Of a stretch of DNA of 64,000 nt, positions 11,886-23,900 are shown piece by piece. Position 1 is the first letter of the stretch. Each line of letters opens with the position of its first letter. Made by a program: the position numbers and the translations under genes. Under the pieces are notes generated by a model. The model was not told the DNA's origin and searched no databases. It worked only from the letters and a program-made list of their open reading frames with translations. The stretch comes from Hofstenia miamia (taxonomy: Eukaryota > Xenacoelomorpha > Acoela > Hofsteniidae). The stretch lies in contig CABFPE010000163.1 in the NCBI GenBank assembly GCA_900660155.1, positions 191,648 to 255,647 on the forward strand, read 5' to 3'.

Positions 11886-13280
11886 ATCCCCAAAAATTGC
11901 CAATTTTAGAATTTTTTAATGTTGCCTGCTTGGAAACATTTGGATTCACTCTGAAATTTAGCTAAGTTTTGAAAATGAATTTTAGCCAATGCTGATTTAC
12001 ACTTGTAGTGTGATTAATACCTGTAAATTGTTGATCTATGCTTGAGTTATCCTCAATTTTCTTTTGCAATTGCACCGGAATTACCCTTGAATGAGATTAT
12101 TGACTTCAAGAGTGCCGTTTAACATTAAAATTTAATTTCGTTTTATCATGATATTTCAATTATTTTCTTTGAATGAACATGTATTCCTGAGGCTAAAGCA
12201 TATCATTATTTAAATATAAAGAGAAATAAAAATTTTTTAGACATAGCATCTCAAATATTTAAGCAGAAAAATTCATTTCGACAAATGAATGGAATGCACT
12301 AGAATTTTAACATCTCCTAAAATATTAATTTCAAAAAACACATTTAACTGAGTTTTTTTAACTGTCATACTATTTCTAAGATATTTAAGGTTGTTCAATT
12401 TCATATATATATATATATAAACCTATATATAATTAGAAAATATAGAAAAACGGCTAACGAATTTAAAATAGAATATATATCATTAGACTCCTAGTGTTAT
12501 ACGTGCATACTCTAAGTTAATACGACTTATATGACGCATATAGCGAAACATTCATTACATTATTGAGAAGTTTACTGCTCAGTGAAATGGAGCACAAGAT
12601 GCACTTAGTAAATGTAACTACTGCAAAGGAGAAATAAATTTAATAATAAATAGAATTGTTCTCTGAACTTTAGAATCAGGTGGCATAAATAATGATAATC
12701 ACTCAAACTGTAAGAAATCGTAAGAAATTTTGTTATTTCACCTGACATAAGCTTAGTAACGTAATGCCAGTAACGAACTAAATTCGAAATTCTATAACAA
12801 GCTTCACAAAACTACATCAAGACAGAGAGCATATTCATGCCTTATTGAAATTTTGCTTTTGTTTAATAACATGTATTTCAACTTATAAAGTCAACAGACT
12901 TTTGTTGATTAGAAAGACATATGTGAAATAATTACCTGACTAATTTTAATTCGACATTTACAATTCAAAACTACATAATTCTAAATAAATCATTTACAAA
13001 AAGTAGCTAAATATTCGGTAGCAATACGCTGATTGGCTATAAATTTTGGAGAGTATTCCACTTCGTCATGGACCTAAAATATATGCTTCACATACAAAGA
13101 AATAAATCTTATAAAATTTACTCTCAATGCTTAAAACAGCATTTTTAGAAAAAAATGATGTTTATATTATGTCATAAATGAAATATAGTAATAAAATTAT
13201 CATCGACGTTTTATATTTGAAAGTTATACTAAAATAAAATCATTTGATAAAGTAAAAAACTAGAGGCTACAGAGAATGTC
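11886..13280. other. Gene-free AT-rich stretch
   Basis: A short (TA)n lies at 12405-12419. No coding, RNA or element signal recognised. Confidence 0.5.
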
Positions 13281-13282
13281 TC

Positions 13283-13355
13283 CCTATTGTCATCATAATC
13301 ATCATCAACATCACCATCATCTTCATCATCTTCATCAACATCATCATCACCATCC

Positions 13356-13425
<70 letters not shown>

Positions 13426-13427
13426 TA
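13283..13427. repeat. (CAT)n microsatellite
   Basis: Imperfect then perfect CAT/ATC triplets. The minus-strand open frame over it would encode a run of about 22 Asp followed by Asp/Glu; this is a product of the repeat, not a gene. Confidence 0.95.
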
Positions 13428-13507
13428 GTTCTTGGTAAATGAATTGAATTCAACAGACAAGCTTAAGTGTTACCACTTCTCACTAGTAGCATTAGTTGAT
13501 GGAAATA

Positions 13508-14787
13508 GGGGAGACTGGTTACAATTGTAACAAAAATTCAATTAGGTAATATATTTCATTTGAGTTTCTATGGGGGAAAGGTTTACCCTTACTAAAGTAG
13601 AAGTATGTAGATAAGCTACATATACAGTGATGCATGGTAGGTTTACCAAAGCAATTTGGAAAATATCATCACATTTTTGCAAGATTATTTTGTTACATTT
13701 GACACCAATATCTGGGGACAATTATAACAGCATAAGGGGTCAATTGTAACAATAAAAATAACTACCAGAATGAAAACATATAATATCATTGTTTAAGTTT
13801 TGCAGTAAAAAAGTGATCAAAATGCCTGGTAAAAAGTGATACCAGGCATTATAATACTATGATTAGTCAAAATCATAATCACAAATTAAGCAAATGGTGT
13901 GCACTTGAAAAAGAAAATTAGGTGCATGTGTAAGATATGATTGTTAATGATCATCAATTACAAAATGTGTAATTAAGAGAGATGTACATGCAGTTTCTTA
14001 ATAAACAATTGTTATTGATAATGTATAACAGGGGATATAATAGGTTACATTGTAGCACTAATATACATGTAAGTTTAAGGAAAATTATGTGTTAATTGAT
14101 CCATATTATTAACAACCATAACAGTCTACTGACATCCAGAGCAAAGTCATATTTGTAACCTTCTCTACTTGCATGTTTCACATTTGTATATAATTTCACT
14201 ACATGTACAATCTTCATGACATCACAGAGCACAGACCACACATTGAACCCAACTCTCCTCAGAACGACTATCCCTATAATGTTCTCCACAAACTAAAGAA
14301 ATATTGGATTCATCATCAAAATAATAAACTTGAACCTCTTCTGCTTTTCTTGTTGGGACAGACTTCTTCTTTGTTGATGGCTTGTCCATAATCTATTTTT
14401 AACTAATAGCAGTAGAAAAGCATGTTGTGTACTAGTGATTTCTGTATCATTTGGCATTATTTATACAATGATTGCAACTAGTGATGGTACCTATTTTTCA
14501 ATAAGAAAATTCACTATATTTTACTATGCGCAAGTTTGATAGTCCCCATGTGAACTTAACGAAAATCTAAAATATCGTGAAATGTTAAAATTTACTCACC
14601 TCGGGTCAAATTTGATAATTCTTTGTAACTCTTTATCTTCTATGATTATTAATCCAAATTTCATACGTCAAGAAGGTTTGAGTAAGTCCCATATAAGATG
14701 GCGAACGGAGGGGTGTATAACATTATTACATTTCACATATAGGGTTTGTTAAAATTGACCCCTGTTACTATTGTCCCCAGTCTCCCC
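13508..14787 (-). mobile_element. pogo/Tigger-like DNA transposon, internally deleted
   Basis: Terminal inverted repeats of about 24 bp, starting GGGGAGACTGG at 13508 and the same on the opposite strand at 14787, are flanked by TA on both sides (13506-13507 and 14788-14789), as in the Tc1/mariner superfamily. Further copies of the inner motif CAATTGTAAC lie at about 13522 and 13738. The only coding remnant is a minus-strand zinc-finger-like tail at 14389-14150. With 1280 bp and no DDE domain it is a non-autonomous derivative. Superfamily from TA duplication plus the zinc-finger tail: known features; the pogo/Tigger name is an inference. Confidence 0.75.
14150..14389 (-). pseudogene. Remnant of transposase C-terminus with PHD-like zinc finger
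   Basis: From an ATG at 14389 the minus strand reads MDKPSTKKKSVPTRKAEEV, then a Cys/His pattern: CGEHYRDSRSEESWVQCVVCA, a stop where an aromatic residue is usual, then CHEDC and YKCETCK. Many insect and other invertebrate DDE_1 (pogo/Tigger/CENP-B-like) transposases end in exactly this CGExY...WxQCxxCxxWxHExC...CxxC finger. It lies inside the 13508-14787 element, near its right inverted repeat. It cannot make a full transposase. Confidence 0.65.
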
Positions 14788-14789
14788 TA

Positions 14790-15000
14790 CCCTCATTTCC
14801 AAGGGAACAGTGTACCTTGATTGCATTTTAATGATCAGACTCAACCTAGATAACGATTTTTGATTGATATATTAAGATTTGTTACGACTATTGGCGTTTA
14901 CAATCAGTAACAAAAATATATTATAATACCTTGTTAATTATGAACACAAAAGAATGCAAAATTCTAATTAAATGATGTTATTTTAATCAGTGTGTATAAG
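14790..15000. other. Gene-free stretch between two transposons
   Basis: AT-rich spacer between the pogo-like and hAT elements; nothing recognised. Confidence 0.4.
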
Positions 15001-15002
15001 TG

Positions 15003-16475
15003 CTTAAGCGCATAAACGCCAATTAAGCATAAGTGACGGAAAATATCAGTGAGCGGAAGCGAGCGATAATTTTCTCAAATAAGGGTTTGTATGGACAATG
15101 CCACATGCCTGGCACAGTGGAAGTTATGTCTAAGTACACATAAAAAGATAAAGTACACCAGCAAAAGCAGGTTAAATTTGATTCAACACTTAAAACACTC
15201 GCATCCGAAAGAATATAGTGAATAGAAGAAAGAAATCGAATTTAGCAAACAAACGACACAGTATCCCCCTGACCAAAGTAACACAAAATTACCAAAGCAG
15301 TAATTGAACACCTGATCGGCAGAGGTAGTTTGCATAATACATGAAAACTACACAGTGGTCTAAGGACTTCATGCAGGTTTTTGAACCGCGATATACTAAC
15401 ACTTCTGCGTTTTCTACACTGCAACAATGAAACCGGGGCAAGGAAACTTGTGGGTAAATTTGTATTTTTCACAGAAGTGAAAATGGAAGCAGCAGACGCA
15501 CTCAAAACAACACAAAGGATTGTTCACCATATAATCTGACAACTGTAGCACAATGAAATGTGCATTTCGTGCAACACAATCTAGCGCAATATTATCAGCA
15601 GCAGAGCACCATACGAAGAAACGGTGGACGAAGAAGCGTTCTTTGTGGAACTCCCGAACAAAAGTCCCTGTATTAATTGAGTCGGATGTGCAGCGCACCT
15701 GTTGCAGACAGTCTTGGGCTTAACGAAAGAAAACAGAAACAACGCCTCATTCCGAAAACAACAGTGCATTGGAATTCTACTGTTATGGTGATAGATTAAG
15801 TAACTGATCAAAAGGATTCTATAATTGTTGGACTTGAAGCAGTTTGTCAAAGCCATTTGAGATTAATGAAGAAGATAATGAACTATTAATTGAACTATCT
15901 TCAATGATATTTCTATGGATTTCAACTAACGATTTCCAAGGTGACAATAATGCGAGTATGGCACTGGTCATTGCCAAAGTTCAACTACTAGAGATTGCAA
16001 TGCACATTGACAATCAACAGTGCAAAAACATTTTTTAAGACATTTGAAGAAGTACGAACCTCGAAGCCTCCAGTCTTATAACTCCGAGGTAATTGACGTG
16101 GAACCTAAAAAACCAAAACGCATACCAAAGCATGATTTGAAAGAAACTCTTGCAAATCAAACACTTCAATGGATTGCCAACGCTTATCTTGCATCGGCTC
16201 CAACTGACCAATTTGATGTGATCCGTTTTTGGTCATGCTTTGCTCTTGCATTTCAAAGATTTGATACGATGTCTTCTCCAGTATTCCTTCAACAGGCACA
16301 GTCGAGCACATGGTTTCTGCCATTGGCACTATTCTTTCAGAACAGCGGAACAAACTTGGAACAGATGTGTTGGAAAACCTGCTTTATTTGAAAGTGAACT
16401 TCCAATAAATTAATTTTAAATTTGAAAATTTTTTAAATAAGTGATATCACAATAAGCGCCATAGTGATAAGCGCA
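15003..16475 (+). mobile_element. Decayed ZBED-like hAT transposon
   Basis: Plus-strand conceptual translation shows, in order: a degraded BED zinc finger ending NLIQHLKHSHPKEYSE (about 15172-15225); a SKDFMQVFEPRY segment at 15361-15396, matching the GFRxLxxxxEPRY block of ZBED/hAT transposases; GCAAHLLQTVLGLTK at 15684-15730, the hAT RCAAHxLxL block; an open segment 15844-16040; and IGTILSEQRNKLGTDVLENLL near 16320-16395, the C-terminal hAT dimerisation domain. Several frameshifts and stops separate these blocks, and the catalytic core is largely gone. AAGCGC-type motifs near both ends (about 15006 and 16455-16472) may be the terminal repeats. It lies tail-to-tail with the kinesin gene. Confidence 0.8.
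16383..16388 (-). promoter_or_regulatory. Possible kinesin polyadenylation signal
   Basis: AATAAA on the minus strand, 185 bases past the kinesin stop codon. If used, the 3' UTR would extend into the antisense strand of the hAT relic. Only the hexamer supports it. Confidence 0.3.
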
Positions 16476-16573
16476 TGACCCCTCAGCGATTACAACATGG
16501 ATAGTAATAATCCATAATCTTTCAATGTATTATTATAAGTATTAAAGATAAAGCTTACCTAAAATAAATGGTT

Positions 16574-16870
16574 TCACCTTCCAACAAACGATCGTCTGCG
16601 TGGAGAAATGATTGGCGCAAATCCATTGGAAGGCGAAATGTAGGAATTAAGAAAGGAGAAAATGGCATTTTCCTTATCCAGTTTAATTTCGATAGTTCTA
16701 TAGGGAGCAACGATTTTAAATGTGGTAATGTTCTGATCTACTTTCTGCAATTCCACCGCCAAATTCAAAGTGTTAATTACGTCAACGACGGAGTTAGTGT
16801 CTGAAATAAACAACAAAAATGGCTGCCGCACTTCACACTTCAAAATTTGGGACTCTAAATTCCAAGAATT
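16574..16870 (-). CDS. KIF1: KIF1 coding exon 8 (PH domain, C-terminus)
   Basis: 98 codons and a TGA stop. [20 protein letters not shown] aligns with the SxWARRFVVVRRPYxYMY strand pair. The exon continues through the PH core to FSFLNSY and the closing [10 protein letters not shown], matching WLYAFNP and LSRRR at the KIF1A end. The PH domain binds phosphoinositides on cargo membranes (family knowledge). The acceptor ATAAAG is weak by eye; its place is fixed by phase and by the SNW/NSW alignment. Confidence 0.85.
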   Translation of the reverse strand, partial: NSWNLESQILKCEVRQPFLLFISDTNSVVDVINTLNLAVELQKVDQNITTFKIVAPYRTIEIKLDKENAIFSFLNSYISPSNGFAPIISPRRRSFVGR

Positions 16871-17269
16871 CTTTATAAAGATATACGAATAGCTTTTCAT
16901 AAAAACATCGTAAATTATGTTTTATAGTTATTTTTTGTTTTACTAGCTGATTGTAAGGAAGTAAAATTTGTTAATTTTCCGTGTACATAATAATCATTTA
17001 ATTACATTATAAATATCTTTGCTATATATATATATATNNNNNNNNNNNNNNNNNNNNNNNNNNNNNNNNNNNNNNNNNNNNNNNNNNNNNNNNNNNNNNN
17101 NNNNNNNNNNNNNNNNNNNNNNNNNNNNNNNNNNNNNNNNNNNNNNNNNNNNNNNNNNNNNNNNNNNNNNNNNNNNNNNNNNNNNNNNNNNNNNNNNNNN
17201 NNNNNNNNNNNNNNNNNNNNNNNNNNNNNNNNNNNNNNNNNNNNNNNNNNNNNNNNNNNNNNNNNNNNN

Positions 17270-17306
<37 letters not shown>

Positions 17307-17945
17307 TATATTGCCTTAATAATAACCTTCTAAATCGTTAATTTTTTTTAAAAAACAACGAAAATTATGTTAGAGTTCTTTGGGTATTAAACAACACCAT
17401 CATAATTCAAACCAAAATTAATTGGAGGTAAATATAAAAAATTACAGAACATTTCCTTTCAGTCATTCCTTCCAAATAAAAATAGATTCTATGATTTTTG
17501 TGTATTTATGCCGGCTTAAATTAGAAAACTAAAGTCGGATGTTAACATTTTATCTTCGCAAAAAATTAAGTGCGAAGATAAACTTTTATTGCCTCGTCTA
17601 TTTCAGTGCTTAATCCTCATGCATATTTAAAGTTTACTGATATATTTATAGTCTCCATCAGACTTGGAAGTAGGTCTTCGAGCTCAAGCTATTAGGTCCA
17701 CGCCTATATAGACCTACAAACGCACATCGGAACTCACTTTCACAAAGCAAAGCCTACACTAAAAATTGCTTCGAAATATTCTATTTAATGTACTCCTCAA
17801 AAGAGTGTTTCAAAGTATTTACATTTATGAAAAAAAATTAGGTTACAGGTGTCATCTTTCTAGGTACTCTTTTACTGCATAAGCACCCAATCTTAGTCAT
17901 TGCTAAACAGCGCACGATCAAATTCATTTCAAGATTACCCTGACG

Positions 17946-17988
<43 letters not shown>

Positions 17989-20950
17989 AAAATCCTAAAC
18001 AGCGAAACTAAAAATAGTACCTTTAGGATTTATAAGTTCAATTGTTCCGGAAAATGAAGGTGATAATGGAACGGGTGTTTCAGTACATTCTGGAACAAAC
18101 ATTTCGAAATTTAATGACTGTGAACTGGATCGCCTCGATCTGCAACTAACTTGATTGTCCAATCCTACTGTTGATAAATCAGGTAGAGTAACACTGGTTG
18201 CTAGAGAAAGTCCTAGTTTACAACCTGATGTCTCAGTGTTGTCACATGAGGAAGCTATTGATAAGGTACTTGGAAATCTTTCGGAAGTATTTAACATGGA
18301 TTCTTGGGATGAAGTAGAAGATGACGCTAGTAAATTGTAAATGACAAAGTTCTTCTGCATTAAAGCAACATACTTCTCTATGATATGATTGGTAGTTTCG
18401 CTGTCGCATGCATATTGGATAGAACAATTTTGCTGCTTCAGCTTACTTAACTTCTCCTTTAGAAGAAGATTGTACCGATTTTTTTCAATTAACATTGCAC
18501 AATATATCCTCTCGAGTTCCCACTGGTGTTCAAAGATCGGAGTGTCACCTGTTGGTCGGAAGTTGTGCATGAAGCCTTTAATTTTATCACTAGTCTTAAT
18601 AGGCCCATGATGGCAAGGAGTGAAGACTTCGAGGTTTTTCCTCAAACTTAGATCATAAACTGAGAATGTAAGTGAAGATTGTAGAGATGAGGAAGCATAA
18701 TAGTAAAAAAAGAGGTTCTTGATTGATTGATATGAAACACTACTTCTGCTGCATACTTTGACGAAGACTGATCGAGAAAAACAAGCAGGTTTGGCACAAT
18801 TCTCCAACAGCATACATAAAACAAGTGAGATTTTGACAGTGTTGCCATACGTTGTCACTTTGTTAAGATGATCAGAATTATGAATAGATGTATCCCATGC
18901 GCCTTCTACTTGATAGCAAAGTCTTTGATGCACCTGGCGCAAATGTTCAGCCAATTGGTCATCTGTGTATCCTGCACTTATAACTGGAACTTCAGACATC
19001 TCATGATTGATTGTGTTGCTCTTATCAGACTCTAATCTTACCTAAAGTATATCAGGTCAAAAATATTTTCACAAGGCATTATTTTACAAAAATTTAGCAT
19101 ATAGTACAAACATCAAGTTTCAGAAAACACACATTATTAAGATTGCAAATTTGAAAATTTACTAAACTAATAGAGTTGCGTACTGAATTCGGGAGCATTC
19201 TTTAAATATTTTTATATATTCGAAACATGTATATAATATGAAAGTCTTTGATATATATCATATCTTAATTAAATTCTAAAAATTATTTTCAACATACCAC
19301 ACTTCGTTTATTTTGTAATATTTTACCTTTTCATTTTTTGATACAGAGTAAAGGCAAACATGTCCAGAAATAAAATTTATAATTAAAAACAACTATATAT
19401 ACAGGGTGTGTCAAAAGTAACTTGACTTTTAAACGAATTAAAAAAATTCAACCAATCACAGAAAAGGTGATGAAATATTTCGTCATTTAATAACTATATA
19501 AAGGGAATTTATGTTATGCATAACCATTTTGTTATTTTTCCAGTACTTTTTAACTTTAGACATGGATTTAGACACGACTGGAAATCTTAAAACTATACTA
19601 CAAAAATGGAGACAGTGCAACAGCGGCATTACATGCATACAAAACAGCACACCACCTTCACAAAGACATTTTTTCTATTATAGCTGTCACTAACATGATA
19701 AGAAAATTTGAAAAGACAAAATCCTTCCACAATGCTTCTAAATCAGGGAGACCATTGCTCCAAGAAGACCAAAAGCCAATGGTAATGAGTGCGCTGAAAA
19801 CTCTGCATACTCATGTGCATGGCCATGCAATTTCTTCTTCTATTGCTGCAGCTACTACAATTCCAAAGGAAAGTTTTTGTCGAATTCTTAAAGCATGCGG
19901 TATGTGGACATACAAAATTGCCTTGCATCAAACTATCACTGAATCAGACTATCATCATCATCATCATCATCTAGAATTTGCACAATGGATTTTAGCTAAT
20001 GCTAATTTGCTCAATAATGTGCTTTGGTCAAGTGAAGCCTATTTTTCTATGGATGGAATGGTCAACCGTCATAATTGTACCATATGGGGGTCTGAGAACC
20101 CTCGGCAAGTAATAACAGAAGGCTTGCACGCTGAAAAATCTGTGTGTGGATTGAATTCAGTGCAAATTATGTGCTAAACCAATTTTTTTTCTTTCCGGGT
20201 ACAGTAAATCAGGATAATTACACCAGTATACTTCGTGAACATATGTTTCCACAACTTAGACAGAAACGGAAAATGCAGTCTGTTATTTTTCAGCATGACG
20301 GTGCGCCACCACACTACTCCAAACACGCCAGGGATTTCATCAGCACTCAGTTGCCAGCTGAGCGTGTTATTGGCAAAAGTTTGGGTCATGCATGGCCTCC
20401 TAGATCACCTGACCTGAGTCCACTAGACTTATATTTGTGGTCTACTGTAAAGTCAAGAGTATATCATACATACACTCCATCCAACCTGGAGGATCATACA
20501 AGAAGTTGATTCACTTAACATTGATGAATTACATCGAGCTGCCCACAATATGATACCAAGATGTGAACTTACTATTATATATATATTGAAATTTCTCAAA
20601 TTCATTAATTATACACTTTTAAGGAAGCACTTCAAATGTCTGAAGAGTATAATTTTTAAAGAAAATGTCTTTTTTCTTTTCAACACAATCGTCTAGTTGA
20701 TTTGAAAAAATACTATGTAAATTTGCAGAAGCAGTAAATATAATTTGGAAACCGTAAAATTTTTCAATTTATAAATCTACCGCGTGTATAAGCTTTTTAA
20801 GGAAAAAATTTCAAATTGCATGCATCTACTGTCAGACAAATTTTCAAATTTATAGAATAATTATTGTGGGAATACAAGCAAAGTTACTCCTTGTACGCTT
20901 GTATTTTCACCTTGGGTTACGTGTTGTACACTCAAAATGAAATATCAAGG

Positions 20951-20984
<34 letters not shown>

Positions 20985-23900
20985 TATTTCAAATAAGTTA
21001 GAATTTACTGCAAATTAAAACCAAACCATTGTATATGACATTCGCAGAAATGGTTGCGCAATTTATACGGACGAAACATCTATCATGCAATTAATAAATG
21101 GAAGTGACGATTTCAAATCGGTTTTCAAATTCTACGACTCACATATTATTAAATATGGAATTATTCAATCATTTTCCAAACAGCCGTAATTTTAAACTTT
21201 CATTTTCTGTAAATGCAATTCGCAATTTGTTAAAAATAATATTTTTCTCCACGAAAAACGCTTTTAACAAGACAACAAGCACAATGATGGTCAATAACAC
21301 AATTTACCTGTGAAACGCAATAATTTGCAACACGCAGTTAAGGCAAACTATAAAAGTTAACAGACTTTCAACAATAGAAAATAATTTCCACCTACTTTAG
21401 GTACATTACCACCTGGGATACAAGTGCTATTTACTTTGATGTGTCTTAACAATTTTTGTGTGGTATTTGTAAAAAGTAATGGGGAGAATTAAGAAACTGC
21501 AATAAGAGTATATCACATTTTTCGGTATGACGACATAGAATATTAGAATATGATTAACTAAACTTAATAATATGAAAAGATGTACAGCATAGAGCAGCAA
21601 TGCTTCATCACATTTGAAGGTTGTCAACTGCCTGCAGTCGGAAATTAAAATCATTACACTCAGTGGTATATAATAAATTGCGGCAAAGACAAAGCATATA
21701 TCGTACCAATGCGAATAAAATTGAATTGGGTTTGCTTACTGTTCGTTATGTTGTAACCGCGTGACATTTAAGCACGTGTAGTGTTCGTGCTAATTAAAAT
21801 GTTTGCGGGTGTTGTGTTTGTAATGAAAAATCAGTGTGAGAATTGTTCTGTGCATTTACAAGAATGAGCGGGAGTTCCCTACAGAATAAACCAATTTCGA
21901 CAAAAACAATGGACGCAATCAATAGCGCTTAGTCAGCAATCTTCACAGAGAACATAATATCGATTAATAGCATGTTATCAACCTCATTGCGGGTATGTTT
22001 CCATCTGTCGCTGATGGAATATATCAGCACACTCTGGGAATCTATAGCTGTAGATTCGCATCTGCAAATGACGTACCTCGTTCGATTAAGTGATATTTAA
22101 ATAGCACACTATTAACTTTTAACAATTAAAAAATAGAAAACATAACTTCAAAGCTAACCAATGAGGTTTCAAAGTAAATAAATGTGAATACTTGTATAGA
22201 TTGAAAGAATGATTATACCCTTCCAACAATCAACTGATGTGGAGATTTGAACTGTATGTCAGGAGACATTTCATGTGTGATTGTTATGCGCAGTCTTCGT
22301 TGGATTCCTTGATGAACAATAAAACATGTTTTACCAGATGCAATGCTCTCAGTAGCGCAGACCTCGTACTCTCCGGTTGGCATCATTTCAAGAACATCCA
22401 AACAGAAAATACAATTGGTACGGCTATAAAGAGGAGCTGCGGATCCAGAACTCATCAACTGTGACTAAAGTATCGTGTTGATCATAAAGCAATAAAAGGT
22501 CCATAATGTTCTAATGGATATACTTAGAGACTATAAATAGTTTTAACCGTTTTTGGATATTAAACATCGGTATATAGATATCCTCATGTGTATAAGAACA
22601 AGAGCTATAAAGAAGCCAACATAACTTACTAATTGATTGTCAGGAAGTTTGTTGTATTCCAAAGTCGATGACGTGAACTGTGTTATCTTGAGCTTTGATG
22701 GCAAGGGTTTAGCAAAATTCTTCAATGAATTCGAAAGGAGATTCTGTTTCTTCCCAGTTACTTGTTGTTTATGCAATGGATGATGCTCGAAGTGACCAAA
22801 CACCTCAAAAACAATCGGTTCTCTTTTGATATATTCAATGAAACGCTTGGTGACCTTCACAGACAAATTCTGAACATGATAAAATCCAAGTGGTGGACCA
22901 TCATTCTAAAAATATTCCTGCTAAAAAAATCATTTTTGAAGCAATATCTGAAGGCAATATCATTTGCATAATGCAAAGAATGACAACCTTGAAATTTTTC
23001 ATATCAAAATAAGAGATAATCGAATTATCTTGGATTAGTTGCAACATCATTTAGCAACATCTATTGCATGACATTATTGGCTTAAAAACTACATATAATG
23101 AACTATTATAACATTTGATGGAAATTTCTATCTATTAAAAGCACTGTTTAGATACTCATGCACTAGCCAATCATAGAATTCAACATTTTTTGAAAATTAT
23201 TAAGCATACTTTTTGCTAGTGAGTTTTTCAGCAAAAGACAACGGAAAATTACTACTAAAATTGTATGATTGTATCAAACTTTACTATTTTTTCCTTATTA
23301 GAAAAAATATAATTAATATTTAAAAAAAAATTGCGGTTATGCACAAAAATATACATCAAAACTTTAATCCTGATTCTCCTAGTGTAAACACACGGTTTTA
23401 TTCACATTTTTCTCCAGGCCTATGAAGAATTTTAAAAAATTCTTGGACGAGAACAAATTAATGGGTAAATGTATTCTCTTTAATGATAATGTATTTCTGC
23501 CCCTGAAGTAGGTAAAAATCTTAATTATTAATCAATGGAAAATCCGACTTCTAAAATTCTTCTCATACCTAGTGTTCAGATAAAAATCTAGCTTAATGCT
23601 CGTGGCAGCATCACCTAACCTCAACTACTTTCTGAAAATAGAAATCTAAATCTGGTGTTTTGAGATTTTAGATATTTTTATTAGTTGAAGAAACGTAAAA
23701 GTTTATAAAAAACTTAGGATGGTTTTGGCTAAATTATTAAAACTCACGAAAAATCAAATTGATATTGAAACTTTCAACGAATATTAATAGGAGAACAAAA
23801 ATAGCACATTTATGCAACATATAATAGCAAAGCTATGCATTCTAAGATAACAAATGAAATACTAAAATAAAAAGATTATTCTTAATAAATATTTTACGTA

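Noticed and set aside
13229-13453. Minus-strand frame encoding a poly-Asp protein
   Set aside because: It is the reading of a (CAT)n microsatellite with unrelated flanks and has no protein-like sequence outside the repeat.
15242-15856. Three overlapping minus-strand frames
   Set aside because: They are antisense to the hAT transposase relic, whose plus-strand blocks are recognisable, and show no family resemblance themselves.
17002-17333. Open frames across the assembly gap with Tyr-Ile runs
   Set aside because: They consist of (TA)n codons and undetermined bases only.
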